From positions 62,001 to 126,000 of the forward strand of contig NZ_ADAQ01000011.1 of the NCBI RefSeq assembly GCF_000176515.1: DNA of 64,000 nt, given 5' to 3'. This document shows, piece after piece, positions 27,601 through 34,703 of the stretch (position 1 is its first letter; every line of letters starts with the position of its first letter). The notes under the pieces are model-generated. The model was not told the DNA's origin. It worked only from the letters and a program-made list of their open reading frames with translations, and did no database searches. Source of the DNA: Grimontia hollisae CIP 101886. GTDB taxonomy: Bacteria > Pseudomonadota > Gammaproteobacteria > Enterobacterales > Vibrionaceae. A program made the position numbers and the translations under genes.

Positions 27601-29255
27601 TTGCCATCACTGCCTTGCGCCATGTTCACGGTTTCAGCCAGTTGAGATTGGCTGCCTACACGTTCACTGCGTGCGTAACCAACAGTCTGCCCATTCTTTT
27701 CTACACGTACATTCACATAACCCGGGTTACCGTCGACTTTGGCATTACCTGATGTAGTGATCACACGCTGAGGTGCCGCCACTTCTGGCCATTTCTTCAC
27801 TGCGCCGCTTTTCGCCTGCTCAACGTTGACATGATCTGTCACCAGTTCTGCTTTTACAGCATGACCTGTTGCTTCAGATCCTGTTTGCGCATCAACAAAA
27901 GTGGCTTCTGTTTGTGTGCCTTGCTCAACCGTGGTTTGAGTCGCTACCGATGAATGTTCAACGTCTGTCTGGCTGGCAATATCTTTCTTGCCGCTTTGTG
28001 AAGGCGGAATAATCTCAGCAAACTGGGGTTGTTTCACAATGTGCTCAACATTGGCATAACCCACAGTCTGTCCCTGATGCTCAATTTTAGCGCTGTGATA
28101 ACCCGAATACATGCCAACAGTTGCGTTACCATTGGTCGTGATAAGACGCTGCGCAGGTTTAACTTCAGGCCATTGTTTTTTGGTTTTTTCTACAACGACT
28201 TCCGCTTTAACCGGTTCAACGGTCTCAGCGTCACCTGATTCTGGAATACCGCCGATGTAAGCTTTATGACCGCCTTCGAAATCAACTTTGATGAGTTTCG
28301 CCTCACCCACTTGCTCGTGGAATGCAACCAGTGCATCGACCATTTCATCAACTTGTGGCTCAGGACCGATGATTGGTCCTTGCTCGCGGATTTCCCTGAT
28401 CAAGGTTGGGCGATCGATTTCAACCACATTGGTAACCGGGATCTCACCAAATCTCTCGATGGTACGCTCAATCAGCGTTGGTGGCTGTTCATTGTTCTCA
28501 CCTTGTGGCGGAACGTCATTGTTGTTTTGGGTATTGTTCTGCGTGTTATTTTGGGTGTTGAATTGCGAAAAATTCAGATCGCCCACATTGATGTTAAAGA
28601 CTGGCGCATAGGTGTAGGAATGATTCCCACGAGCCCCTGGCTCGTTTTCGCCAGGCCCATTGTCTTCCGGTCTACGATGAGGTGCATCCACTTCATCAAG
28701 GCCAAACAAGTTACGGTTTGGACGAGGATCCTCAACAGGTACAAGGTCTTGCGGTTGCTTGTCTTCTTCCGGTTCTTTCTTATCCTCGATTTGATCTTTT
28801 GGCCCTTGCTGGCCAACAACAAACTCAGAACCGCCGTACATGGCCAATGCAGTCGCATTACCAAACAACACCACAAAGGCGGTTGGCAATAGGCTCAAAC
28901 CACCTGTAAACGGCGCAAGAACTGCACCCAGTGTTGTCGCACCTGCAATGGCAGCTAAATGTCCTTTCGCTTTGGTATTATTGCTATATTTGTTTGATTT
29001 TTTATTAACTTTTTTCTTTTTCTCAGCTTGGTCGTTTTTCAGCTCTGATTGTTCAGCGCGTGATGTATCCTCGCTTTCTAAACAACTATCAGAAGCCGAA
29101 ACACCTTGCGGTAGTTCCAATTCATCCGTACTGCGCTGAGAATCAACACGAGATAATGCACTCGCGGCTGTCGCTACGGATATACCAGAAAGCTCCTGAC
29201 GGGAATCAGGAGCTGAAATGGGAGCGGTACGGTTTAGCGATATATTGTGCGGCAT
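24693..29255 (-). CDS. vopV: Large repeat effector, VopV-like
   Basis: A 1,520-residue T3SS substrate. Residues 1-95 are a polar, Ser-rich secretion/chaperone-binding region ending in a Lys-rich patch. Residues about 99-141 are strongly hydrophobic (IAGATTLGAVLAPFTGGLSL). An acidic Pro-rich linker and an Asn/Gln tract (TQNNTQNNTQNNN) follow near residues 230-250. From about residue 370 the protein is built of long repeats with the core KKWPEVAAPQRVITT, GNAKVDGNPGY and KNGQTVGYARSERVGSQSQ, six recognisable copies, with a block of four tandem 35-residue repeats between copies five and six. In V. parahaemolyticus VopV (VPA1357) the long repeats bind F-actin and the C-terminus binds filamin; gene position just before sctL-sctV-sctU matches. 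The actin function is inferred for this homologue. Confidence 0.78.
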   Translation of the reverse strand: MPHNISLNRTAPISAPDSRQELSGISVATAASALSRVDSQRSTDELELPQGVSASDSCLESEDTSRAEQSELKNDQAEKKKKVNKKSNKYSNNTKAKGHLAAIAGATTLGAVLAPFTGGLSLLPTAFVVLFGNATALAMYGGSEFVVGQQGPKDQIEDKKEPEEDKQPQDLVPVEDPRPNRNLFGLDEVDAPHRRPEDNGPGENEPGARGNHSYTYAPVFNINVGDLNFSQFNTQNNTQNNTQNNNDVPPQGENNEQPPTLIERTIERFGEIPVTNVVEIDRPTLIREIREQGPIIGPEPQVDEMVDALVAFHEQVGEAKLIKVDFEGGHKAYIGGIPESGDAETVEPVKAEVVVEKTKKQWPEVKPAQRLITTNGNATVGMYSGYHSAKIEHQGQTVGYANVEHIVKQPQFAEIIPPSQSGKKDIASQTDVEHSSVATQTTVEQGTQTEATFVDAQTGSEATGHAVKAELVTDHVNVEQAKSGAVKKWPEVAAPQRVITTSGNAKVDGNPGYVNVRVEKNGQTVGYARSERVGSQSQLAETVNMAQGSDGKVQQGQSTQANQGVETVGTQTGAAQTSVSTQTTVEQGTQTEATFVDAQTGSEATGHAVKAELVTDHVNVEQAKSGAVKKWPEVAAPQRVITTSGNAKVDGNPGYVNVRVEKNGQTVGYARSERVGSQSQQAETVNVAQGNDGKVQQGQATQANQGGKSIAAQTGEAQQAVSTQTGIEQGTQTDAAFVDAQVTTENVGRAVKMQQGSETGGVEQGSQTSSDVEANGSVTADKYAVKAELVTDHVNVEQVQSRDGKKWPEVAAPQRVITTAGNAKVDSNPGYVNVRVEKNGQTVGYARSERVGSQSQQADTVNVAKANDGKVQQGQATQANQGGKSIATQTGEAQQAVSTQTGVEQGTQTDAAFVDAQVTTENVGRAAKMQQGSETGGVEQGSQTSSDVEANGSATADKYAVKAELVTDHVNVEQVQSRDGKKWPEVAAPQRVITTAGNAKVDSNPGYVNVRVEKNGQTVGYARSERVGSQSQQADTVNVAKANDGKVQQGQATQANQGGKSIATQTGEAKQAVSTQTGVEQGTQTDAAFVDAQVTTEKVGHAVKMQQGSATQDVAKGTEPESGFVDAQVTTEKVGHAVKMQQGSATQDVAKGTEPESGFVDAQVTTEKVGHAVKMQQGSATQDVAKGTESESGFVDAQVTTEKVGHAVKMQQGSATQDVAKGTEPESGFVDAQVTTENVGHAEKAQQATKTADVEREQNNGGRKWPDVIMPQRVITTGGNAKVDGNPGYTNAKVEISGATYGYQRAQRSSSQSSLFAGINPLTSKSEAATERKKVVSDITKLVDIESLKTTTVSQQDAPPRYVSKLHITLKGNQGHEASTANGTHDEWQAPTLIKDGVGVNRANKVTVSNGAEGLNMAVASENTEAVNSAIVQSNITGKKWTVKLPQPVLTTQGTVSARGKNFTQGLFNNMRDLNTTKTQIEMTLPSGDITEKKPVSVVVVGERALPVKPLQLSNLKVAS
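25561..25980 (-). repeat. Four tandem 105-bp (35-codon) repeats in the vopV-like gene
   Basis: The units begin at 25561, 25666, 25771 and 25876 and are almost identical at DNA level. Each encodes FVDAQVTTEKVGHAVKMQQG plus SATQDVAKGTEPESG. Near identity implies very recent expansion or active homogenisation, so copy number should vary between strains. Confidence 0.93.
25981..27960 (-). repeat. Long repeats of the vopV-like gene (two 528-bp steps, one 426-bp step)
   Basis: The block encoding PQRVITT.GNAKVD recurs with the same DNA landmark at 26281, 26809, 27337 and 27763. That gives spacings of 528, 528 and 426 bp (176, 176 and 142 residues). More diverged copies occur outside this span on both sides. 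The 426-bp unit lacks a 34-residue insert seen in the longer ones. Confidence 0.85.
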
Positions 29256-29256
29256 A

Positions 29257-29547
29257 TCAGAACCTCATCCTTTCCAGAAGCTGAATGTTTAATCTTCTCA
29301 ATAGTTCTTCATCATAACTATCTTCTGGGATTGTTATCATGATTGTGTTATCTAATCTTACTAGTTTTCCATTCTGGCTGTGCTCTATGGAAATAATAAA
29401 CCGTATAATTTCATCCAAATTCAACACGTAAACAAGTTGAAAAAACGGAATAAGAGGAAATATCAGATCATCTTGACAATCTCTGAAAACCACTTCCTCA
29501 TTCTGTTCTAGTTTGAGAAGAAATTGTTCTATGTCATCTAACTTCAT
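29257..29547 (-). CDS. Small acidic protein, candidate chaperone of the repeat effector
   Basis: A 96-residue acidic protein with an N-terminal helix (LDDIEQFLLKLEQNEE), a central hydrophobic stretch, strands (GKLVRLDNTIMITIPED) and a C-terminal helix. It stops 1 bp before the vopV-like start, so the two are made together. Small acidic proteins next to a large effector are typical class I chaperones, although the fold is less clear than usual. No family is recognised, and a sorting-platform role cannot be excluded. Confidence 0.5.
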   Translation of the reverse strand: MKLDDIEQFLLKLEQNEEVVFRDCQDDLIFPLIPFFQLVYVLNLDEIIRFIISIEHSQNGKLVRLDNTIMITIPEDSYDEELLRRLNIQLLERMRF

Positions 29548-29552
29548 GGTGT

Positions 29553-30128
29553 TTACTTGGGATAAACAAGAATGACATCTTCAGTACTCAGTGACAGTAT
29601 TTCATTGCTATCTAACACTGTCTCTAAAAGACTCAGTGATGTATTGAGTGGCAGTGTGCCTGGCAGTTGTGCATGCCTGTGCATCAACATGGCTTTATCC
29701 ACGAGCAAACTGTCTATCTCTACCATCACATCCATCTTTATATGCTCAAGGGTGAGTGATGCTTTTGCTAATAAGTACTCTTCTAATTCTCGCCCGCCAA
29801 AGATAACGGATTCAAAATAAAGCCCATATTTCAACAGATGCTGTGACATAAGATAAGAAAGATATTTCTCATCCATGTAACAAAATTCAAATCCGGTTAA
29901 ACGCTCAACTTCAGATTTATCGACATAGAGCGTTGCTTCTAAATAAGCAGTCTTTAACTTACACTTAATTAAAGCATTAGAACTGGAAGTGTATTTTGTT
30001 ACCCCCCCATTGAAAGACAAACTAATTATATTATTATCAAATACCGCACCCGCTATATCGTTCACCGTTCTAAAAACATCTTCAGAAACACTATACGCAG
30101 GTACAATAGCGCAATTCGAGTGACTCAT
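29553..30128 (-). CDS. T3SS protein, candidate N-terminal/SpoA1 part of SctQ
   Basis: A 191-residue soluble protein without signal peptide. The last 60 residues (VMVEIDSLLVDKAMLMHRHA, ending NEILSLSTEDVILVYP) have the rhythm of a SpoA1-type domain: strand, 'L' helix, then a L..GDVILL-like strand. The N-terminal part is mixed alpha/beta. A whole SctQ would need this kind of N-terminal unit plus the separate SpoA2 protein at 17965-18180. The idea is based on pattern and on the lack of any other SctQ N-terminal gene; the alternative is a chaperone or gatekeeper partner. Confidence 0.4.
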   Translation of the reverse strand: MSHSNCAIVPAYSVSEDVFRTVNDIAGAVFDNNIISLSFNGGVTKYTSSSNALIKCKLKTAYLEATLYVDKSEVERLTGFEFCYMDEKYLSYLMSQHLLKYGLYFESVIFGGRELEEYLLAKASLTLEHIKMDVMVEIDSLLVDKAMLMHRHAQLPGTLPLNTSLSLLETVLDSNEILSLSTEDVILVYPK

Positions 30129-30139
30129 TGTACATACCT

Positions 30140-30538
30140 TTAACGATTTCTTGCCAGAATAGCTAATACATCCCGACTCATCGCAAAATCTTTTTCTTCA
30201 ATCCAACCAAGAATGCTTTGTGGTGTTTTACACACAAAGTTATAAAGTAATTGATAGACTTGCATAGAGCTCATTGAGTGAAACTCAGGGTTTTGAATAA
30301 GATTTAGAATAAAGGTAATCTTATGGAACTCATTTTCTAAAATACCTTTAACCACAATATCTTGAACCAACTCTTCTGAGTATTCACGCAACTCACCAAA
30401 CCATTCGATGACGGCGGTTTTATCTATATATTGCTGGCTGTCAGACAGACCATTCCAACTGATCCTGGTCGATTTGCTCTTCAGGATCTGATAGGGATCC
30501 ATCGTCGTCTGCTTCAGATTGAAATGCTTCATCGTCAA
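30140..30538 (-). CDS. T3SS2 small helical protein, candidate gatekeeper partner (VgpB-like)
   Basis: An all-helical protein of up to 132 residues (TAVIEWFGELREYSEELVQD through MSRDVLAILARNR). The first ATG lies 98 bp inside the upstream gene; in-frame ATGs at 30532 and 30502 shorten the overlap and the true start is uncertain. In V. parahaemolyticus T3SS2 two adjacent genes between vopD2 and vopV encode the gatekeeper pair VgpA/VgpB, which holds back effectors until translocators are out. This gene and the preceding one occupy that position. It is the size expected for a TyeA-like partner, but the match is positional, not by motif. Confidence 0.5.
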   Translation of the reverse strand: MTMKHFNLKQTTMDPYQILKSKSTRISWNGLSDSQQYIDKTAVIEWFGELREYSEELVQDIVVKGILENEFHKITFILNLIQNPEFHSMSSMQVYQLLYNFVCKTPQSILGWIEEKDFAMSRDVLAILARNR

Positions 30539-31076
30539 TAAAATGTTGCTTCAATTTCTTTCGATTCTTCTTCTCTCGCTCGTCGAAACGGCGACACAAA
30601 ACAAGCATAGAAATCAGCCCCTCAAGATAATGCTCGTAAGCAATTAATTGCTGTACTGCCTCACTGTCCGGCTGACTCTCTAGTTGTGCTGTATCAATAT
30701 TGGCAGAGGCCAAAAATTGTTTTATCTGCTTTCGAACAGATTTTGGGTACAAATGCTGACTCTGGTTCGCCGCCAGTAATATCCATAACTGTGCATCGTT
30801 CAGCGAGTTTGTATCGATTTGGCTGGAAAAACTGTACCAATCGCGCATCGCCCGAAGTTGATAACTATTCAACAAACGAGCAAACTGACGCTGCTGTTGC
30901 GGCGTCATCGGGGTTTTACGGATACGGAAAATACGGTGGCGTTTTTTCTCCTGTTTTTCCGATTCTTTAACATCCCGTACACGTTTGGTTTGTTCTTCCT
31001 CCCGAATATTTTTAGGGCTGGAGACATCGGAGACCCGCTCAGCCCTAAGTGGCATAACAAAAGATACATTACGCAT
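30441..31076 (-). CDS. T3SS2 helical protein, candidate gatekeeper (VgpA-like)
   Basis: A 211-residue protein. It has a polar N-terminus, a very basic segment (about residues 28-60, KESEKQEKKRHRIFRIRK), helices through the middle (TPQQQRQFARLLNSYQLRAM) and an acidic tail (residues 190-211). There is no membrane helix or signal peptide. Its place just downstream of the translocator genes and upstream of the vopV-like gene matches the T3SS2 gatekeeper region. If it is an SctW analogue, it is shorter than usual and its C-terminal TyeA-like part would be the overlapping downstream gene. Confidence 0.5.
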   Translation of the reverse strand: MRNVSFVMPLRAERVSDVSSPKNIREEEQTKRVRDVKESEKQEKKRHRIFRIRKTPMTPQQQRQFARLLNSYQLRAMRDWYSFSSQIDTNSLNDAQLWILLAANQSQHLYPKSVRKQIKQFLASANIDTAQLESQPDSEAVQQLIAYEHYLEGLISMLVLCRRFDEREKKNRKKLKQHFIDDEAFQSEADDDGSLSDPEEQIDQDQLEWSV

Positions 31077-31078
31077 AC

Positions 31079-31107
31079 AAAAACAGAGCGGGCTTCACAC
31101 CCGCTCG
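31079..31107 (-). terminator. Terminator after the translocator genes
   Basis: Perfect 7-bp GC-rich stem (GAGCGGG/CCCGCTC, 31086-31092 and 31100-31106) followed on the minus strand by TG and a run of five T. It ends the sctE-sctB unit before the gatekeeper genes. Confidence 0.8.
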
Positions 31108-31120
31108 TCCTTTAAGCTGA

Positions 31121-31849
31121 TTAACGGTTAGTTACCAGACTTGCTCTCTGCATTGCATCCAGGATTTCATTCAACTTAACGCTTGCTTGCGTCAGGTTTT
31201 GCAGATAGGTATCCAGCAATTGATCTACTTTTTCTTTCAGCTGCTTGCTGGCGGTACCTTCTTCCTGATGCTTCACCTCTTCCGCATTACGCATGTCGTT
31301 AATATTGCCAACCATAGAGTTCGCCATATTACCAGTTTGCGAAACGGTATTGTATTTGGCAGTCCGTCCTTGCTGCAAACTTGCACTGAACTTATTCATA
31401 TCTTTCATAGAAAGATCTGAAACCTTTGCAGCTGAATCACCAGTCATAGATTTCAGGTGTTTGTCTTGCAGCGTTTTGGTCTGACCAATACGCACTGACG
31501 CTACCGAGGTAATCGCCATGTTGACAACGCTTGCTGCCAGCGTGATACCAAATTTGACTTGCGCATCATGCTTACGATCATCAGCAAGGACCACAGCCAG
31601 ATCGGTTGTCGCTTTGGCCTCAGTAATTCGGTTTTGCATCACCTGTGAACGCAGTTCACGGTTAGCTTTTAAAATTTCATCCATCAGTGCCAGCAGATCA
31701 GACATGGTCACTGTGCCGGTTGAAATTTGCTTCACCGACGATTCCAACTGTTTCCATTTGTCCACATCAATCGATGTGCCAGCAGCAGAGGAAGATGCAA
31801 CGTCGATAGGTTGTGCGAAATTCGCGTGGTTAACAGCATTAATTGGCAT
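31121..31849 (-). CDS. sctB: SctB minor translocator (VopD2/YopD-like)
   Basis: A 242-residue T3SS substrate. The N-terminus is Ser/Ala-rich, one hydrophobic segment spans about residues 98-119 (VKFGITLAASVVNMAITSVA), and the C-terminal half is amphipathic helix (KQLKEKVDQLLDTYLQNLTQ). With SctE it forms the pore in the host membrane. One hydrophobic segment, the position 12 bp after sctE and the size all fit SctB. No catalytic motif is expected or seen. Confidence 0.85.
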   Translation of the reverse strand: MPINAVNHANFAQPIDVASSSAAGTSIDVDKWKQLESSVKQISTGTVTMSDLLALMDEILKANRELRSQVMQNRITEAKATTDLAVVLADDRKHDAQVKFGITLAASVVNMAITSVASVRIGQTKTLQDKHLKSMTGDSAAKVSDLSMKDMNKFSASLQQGRTAKYNTVSQTGNMANSMVGNINDMRNAEEVKHQEEGTASKQLKEKVDQLLDTYLQNLTQASVKLNEILDAMQRASLVTNR

Positions 31850-31861
31850 AGCAAACTCTCC

Positions 31862-32917
31862 TTACATATGAATAGCGTTAATGGTTTTGGTAAAGCTACG
31901 GTGCGCTGCATTTACGTCAGCCAATGACTGGAACGCATTCGACACCGCGCGCATGGCTTGCTCGATCATCTTCAACACTTGTTCAATACGTGTTTGCAAT
32001 TCATCTTGCTGCGCTTGCTTCACTTCCAATTGCTTGGAAACATCTGCCGATTTAATACCGTAACCGGTGCTTACCACAGAGGTAACATTTGACCCTACCG
32101 AGCTTGCCTGACCAATGCGCGCTGCACTCATCTGGCCACCTTTGGCAAAATCCTGAATTTTATCCAGCAATGGCTGTGCCGTTTTACGCACTTTATCTGC
32201 CAAGTTGCTGGCTTTCGAAGAAATAGCAGCAAACGAATTCATGGTTTTTGCTGCATCTAATCCCTTTTTCACCACAGTGGCTGCTTTGGCTGCACCACTT
32301 GCGATCGCTTTACCCGCCGAAGAAGCAATACTGCCTGGGTTAAAGCTGAGGATCATGCTGCCAAGACCGATAGCAATCTCCAGCCCCATTTTTACTTTGC
32401 TGCGAATACTCTCAGCAACCCCGGCAGATTTCATGATTTCATCTGCAATTTTAGGGATTACTAAGCCTGCAACCATGCCGCCAATCATGATTGCTGCCAT
32501 CACAGGGTTAAATGGCGCCATTACGATCGCGGCAAGGAAACCCAATGCCATGGCGATTTTGCCCCAAATGCCCTGGGTTTTTTGCGCTTTCTGCTGCTCT
32601 TCAAGCTTCTCCGCACGCTCGTTAAGCATTTGGATTTGCGAATCTTTTTGCAGCTCGATCAGGCCTTTTTTAGTAGCAACTTTTTCTTGAGCACCGCTAG
32701 AAACGGATTCCGCTACTTGCTTCATGCTCTCTTTAATTGAGCGCCACAGATCGCTCAGGTTCACTGAGCTGCCAGGAAGAGGCTGTCCTGGAATGACAGC
32801 ACCTTGCTCAGCTTGTTGCTGAGTTTGAGTCTGCTTTTTCTCGATATCTCGATTAGCCTGACTCCACAGAGATTCCTGGTTCTCTGCGATATTTACTAAT
32901 GATACGTTCATCATCAT
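31862..32917 (-). CDS. sctE: SctE major translocator (VopB2/SipB-like)
   Basis: A 351-residue T3SS substrate with a Gln-rich coiled-coil N-terminal half (about residues 55-115, including LNERAEKLEEQQKAQKTQ) and two hydrophobic segments (about 117-156, KIAMALGFLAAIVMAPFNPV and on; about 176-200, KMGLEIAIGLGSMILSFNPG). A helical C-terminus follows. SctE inserts both hairpin helices into the host membrane and partners with SctB. The start MMMN leaves a three-codon uncertainty. Gene order sctE-sctB is the standard one. Confidence 0.9.
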   Translation of the reverse strand: MMMNVSLVNIAENQESLWSQANRDIEKKQTQTQQQAEQGAVIPGQPLPGSSVNLSDLWRSIKESMKQVAESVSSGAQEKVATKKGLIELQKDSQIQMLNERAEKLEEQQKAQKTQGIWGKIAMALGFLAAIVMAPFNPVMAAIMIGGMVAGLVIPKIADEIMKSAGVAESIRSKVKMGLEIAIGLGSMILSFNPGSIASSAGKAIASGAAKAATVVKKGLDAAKTMNSFAAISSKASNLADKVRKTAQPLLDKIQDFAKGGQMSAARIGQASSVGSNVTSVVSTGYGIKSADVSKQLEVKQAQQDELQTRIEQVLKMIEQAMRAVSNAFQSLADVNAAHRSFTKTINAIHM

Positions 32918-33253
32918 TTCCTACATACAATTAATAGGTATCGGCTTACTTTGCGAAACAGTTTCTGCTTGTTTCCGCGAATAACACCTTGCTTATGCAC
33001 AACGTGTGGCGCACGCCGACAAGTGCGCGAATTCTGTTATTTTTTCATTGGTGGTTTATTTATTAAATACAACCCACCTCACCAACAACGTATCAAATAG
33101 ATAACGGTCATATAACGTATGTTCGTCATTGCTATGCCGTTTATCACTACATTCGGAATGCCTGTAAGTATAAGCAAAACAATGCTTTCCGATGTGGTTG
33201 TTATACCTCACTCACGCTAAGACATCAGTGAGAAATTATGATTTTTTATGAAT
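32918..33253 (-). promoter_or_regulatory. Gap upstream of sctE, probable promoter region
   Basis: 336 bp without a gene. It includes an inverted pair GCGCAC/GTGCGC around 33012-33032 that could form a hairpin but lacks a T run, so it is not a clear terminator. The sctE promoter, presumably VtrB-controlled, should lie here. Confidence 0.45.
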
Positions 33254-34660
33254 TTATATATTTCTTGCAATTGCCGCGCGTTCGTCACGCATAATCTGGA
33301 ACCAGTACTTCAGCGTCTGCATGATCATTTTCGCTGAGTCACCCAGTCGGTTAATTTCTTTGATGTCTTCATCGCCAAGAATGCGTTGTGGGTAGTTCTG
33401 AGATAAGTCTTTTAACCATTTAAAATCAAGCTCTCCAGCAAAATCCAAACTAATAGTTACACCAGGTGGTCTGGCATTAGGATCATCATTAGCCGCAGAG
33501 TTTTGCCACCCATTATTATCTTTCTCTAATGTTCCATCACGCATGCTATTATCAGATCCATTTTCTACTGTATTATCCTTATTCCAACGAATAATATATA
33601 AATACACATTTTCTGCTACTGTAGCTATTGTATCTCTTTGACTCTCTACAGCAGAATCTTGGACGTTGAATAATTTTTTGTATAACTCATTTATTTTCTC
33701 TAATGAACCATACATAATGGTATTTACATGGGGTGTCGAAAGTTCACCTTTATCCTTTAGAATATAGCTCATTAATGTCAATCGCATTAATGGACTCATA
33801 TGATTATTTTTATTCGTTATCCATCCGCCATCATTAGAATCATAAAAACCTTGACCATTACTGACGAATGAACCATTCTTATTAGCTGTATATAAGTTGT
33901 TGTAAATGGAGTCTGGTAGATGAAGAGTAATACCATGTGTCCCTTGGCTACCAGACTGGCTGCTATTGCTATTTCCGTTGTCACAGATAAATTTCATTAA
34001 ACGTGCGGCCAAAGAATCCTCAGGAATCTTCCCATCTTTTATTCCTTTTTGAATCCCATACCATACACAATCTGCAATTTTAACCAAATGGTTTCCTTTA
34101 TTACCTCCTGAACCTATTGCACCAGGCTTCGTACCTACTTGACAAGTCTCAGGATCAGGTAACGTTTCTACCCAAGAGTTATGTTGCCCAGTACCAACAT
34201 ACTCCAGTGACCAAGATAGAAACTGCATAAATACAGGATCGTTTTCTACACCATATTCCTTTGCATTAGCCAACACATCCATCAACACCAGCTGGAACAG
34301 ATCTTCATAATAACTGCCATAGGAGCCATCTGTTGGCTTATTTGCCATCATATTTTGGGCAATCATTTCGATGGCCCCCTTAAAGGCGTTAAGGCCGCCA
34401 TCAGTCCAGTTGGCAATCGCTTCCAGTTGGGTGGTGTGATCATCAATGGCATTAATTAGCGAATCAGCGATTTCTTGCTCTTTATTGGTTGTCGCAACTT
34501 CTTCGGCAGCTTTTCTCAGCATCGCGTTGTTTTGACGCGAAGGCTGGCTTTCAAGCAATTTATCAACAGTTGTGTCATCTTGTTCTGGCTCATTATTCCC
34601 AGTATTTTTTAAAGGCTCAGGATGAAATTGATACGGGGATATATTGTTATTGACTAACAT
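33254..34660 (-). CDS. Tip-like secreted protein, paralogue A (larger copy)
   Basis: A 468-residue soluble protein. The last 48 residues (QRILGDEDIKEINRLGDSAK, then MIMQTLKYWFQI and RAAIARNI) match almost position for position the C-terminus of the next gene upstream. A block near residues 85-135 (NWTDGGLNAF, LFQLVLMDVLANAKEYG) also matches. The centre (about 170-370) is Gly/Asn-rich and unlike its paralogue. Position between the TPR chaperone and sctE is where lcrV/tip genes lie in Ysc-type operons, and a helical C-terminus fits a tip or hydrophilic translocator. I do not recognise a named family; an effector role is possible. Confidence 0.55.
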   Translation of the reverse strand: MLVNNNISPYQFHPEPLKNTGNNEPEQDDTTVDKLLESQPSRQNNAMLRKAAEEVATTNKEQEIADSLINAIDDHTTQLEAIANWTDGGLNAFKGAIEMIAQNMMANKPTDGSYGSYYEDLFQLVLMDVLANAKEYGVENDPVFMQFLSWSLEYVGTGQHNSWVETLPDPETCQVGTKPGAIGSGGNKGNHLVKIADCVWYGIQKGIKDGKIPEDSLAARLMKFICDNGNSNSSQSGSQGTHGITLHLPDSIYNNLYTANKNGSFVSNGQGFYDSNDGGWITNKNNHMSPLMRLTLMSYILKDKGELSTPHVNTIMYGSLEKINELYKKLFNVQDSAVESQRDTIATVAENVYLYIIRWNKDNTVENGSDNSMRDGTLEKDNNGWQNSAANDDPNARPPGVTISLDFAGELDFKWLKDLSQNYPQRILGDEDIKEINRLGDSAKMIMQTLKYWFQIMRDERAAIARNI

Positions 34661-34703
34661 TTCAGTCTTCCTTTATTACTTTCAGTGTGTAAATATTTTC
34701 ATG

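Noticed and set aside
25335-27757. Long plus-strand ORFs opposite the vopV-like gene (up to 227 codons)
   Set aside because: They arise from the repeat structure read backwards; the repeated peptide text copies the DNA repeats and the sense strand is a clear T3SS effector.
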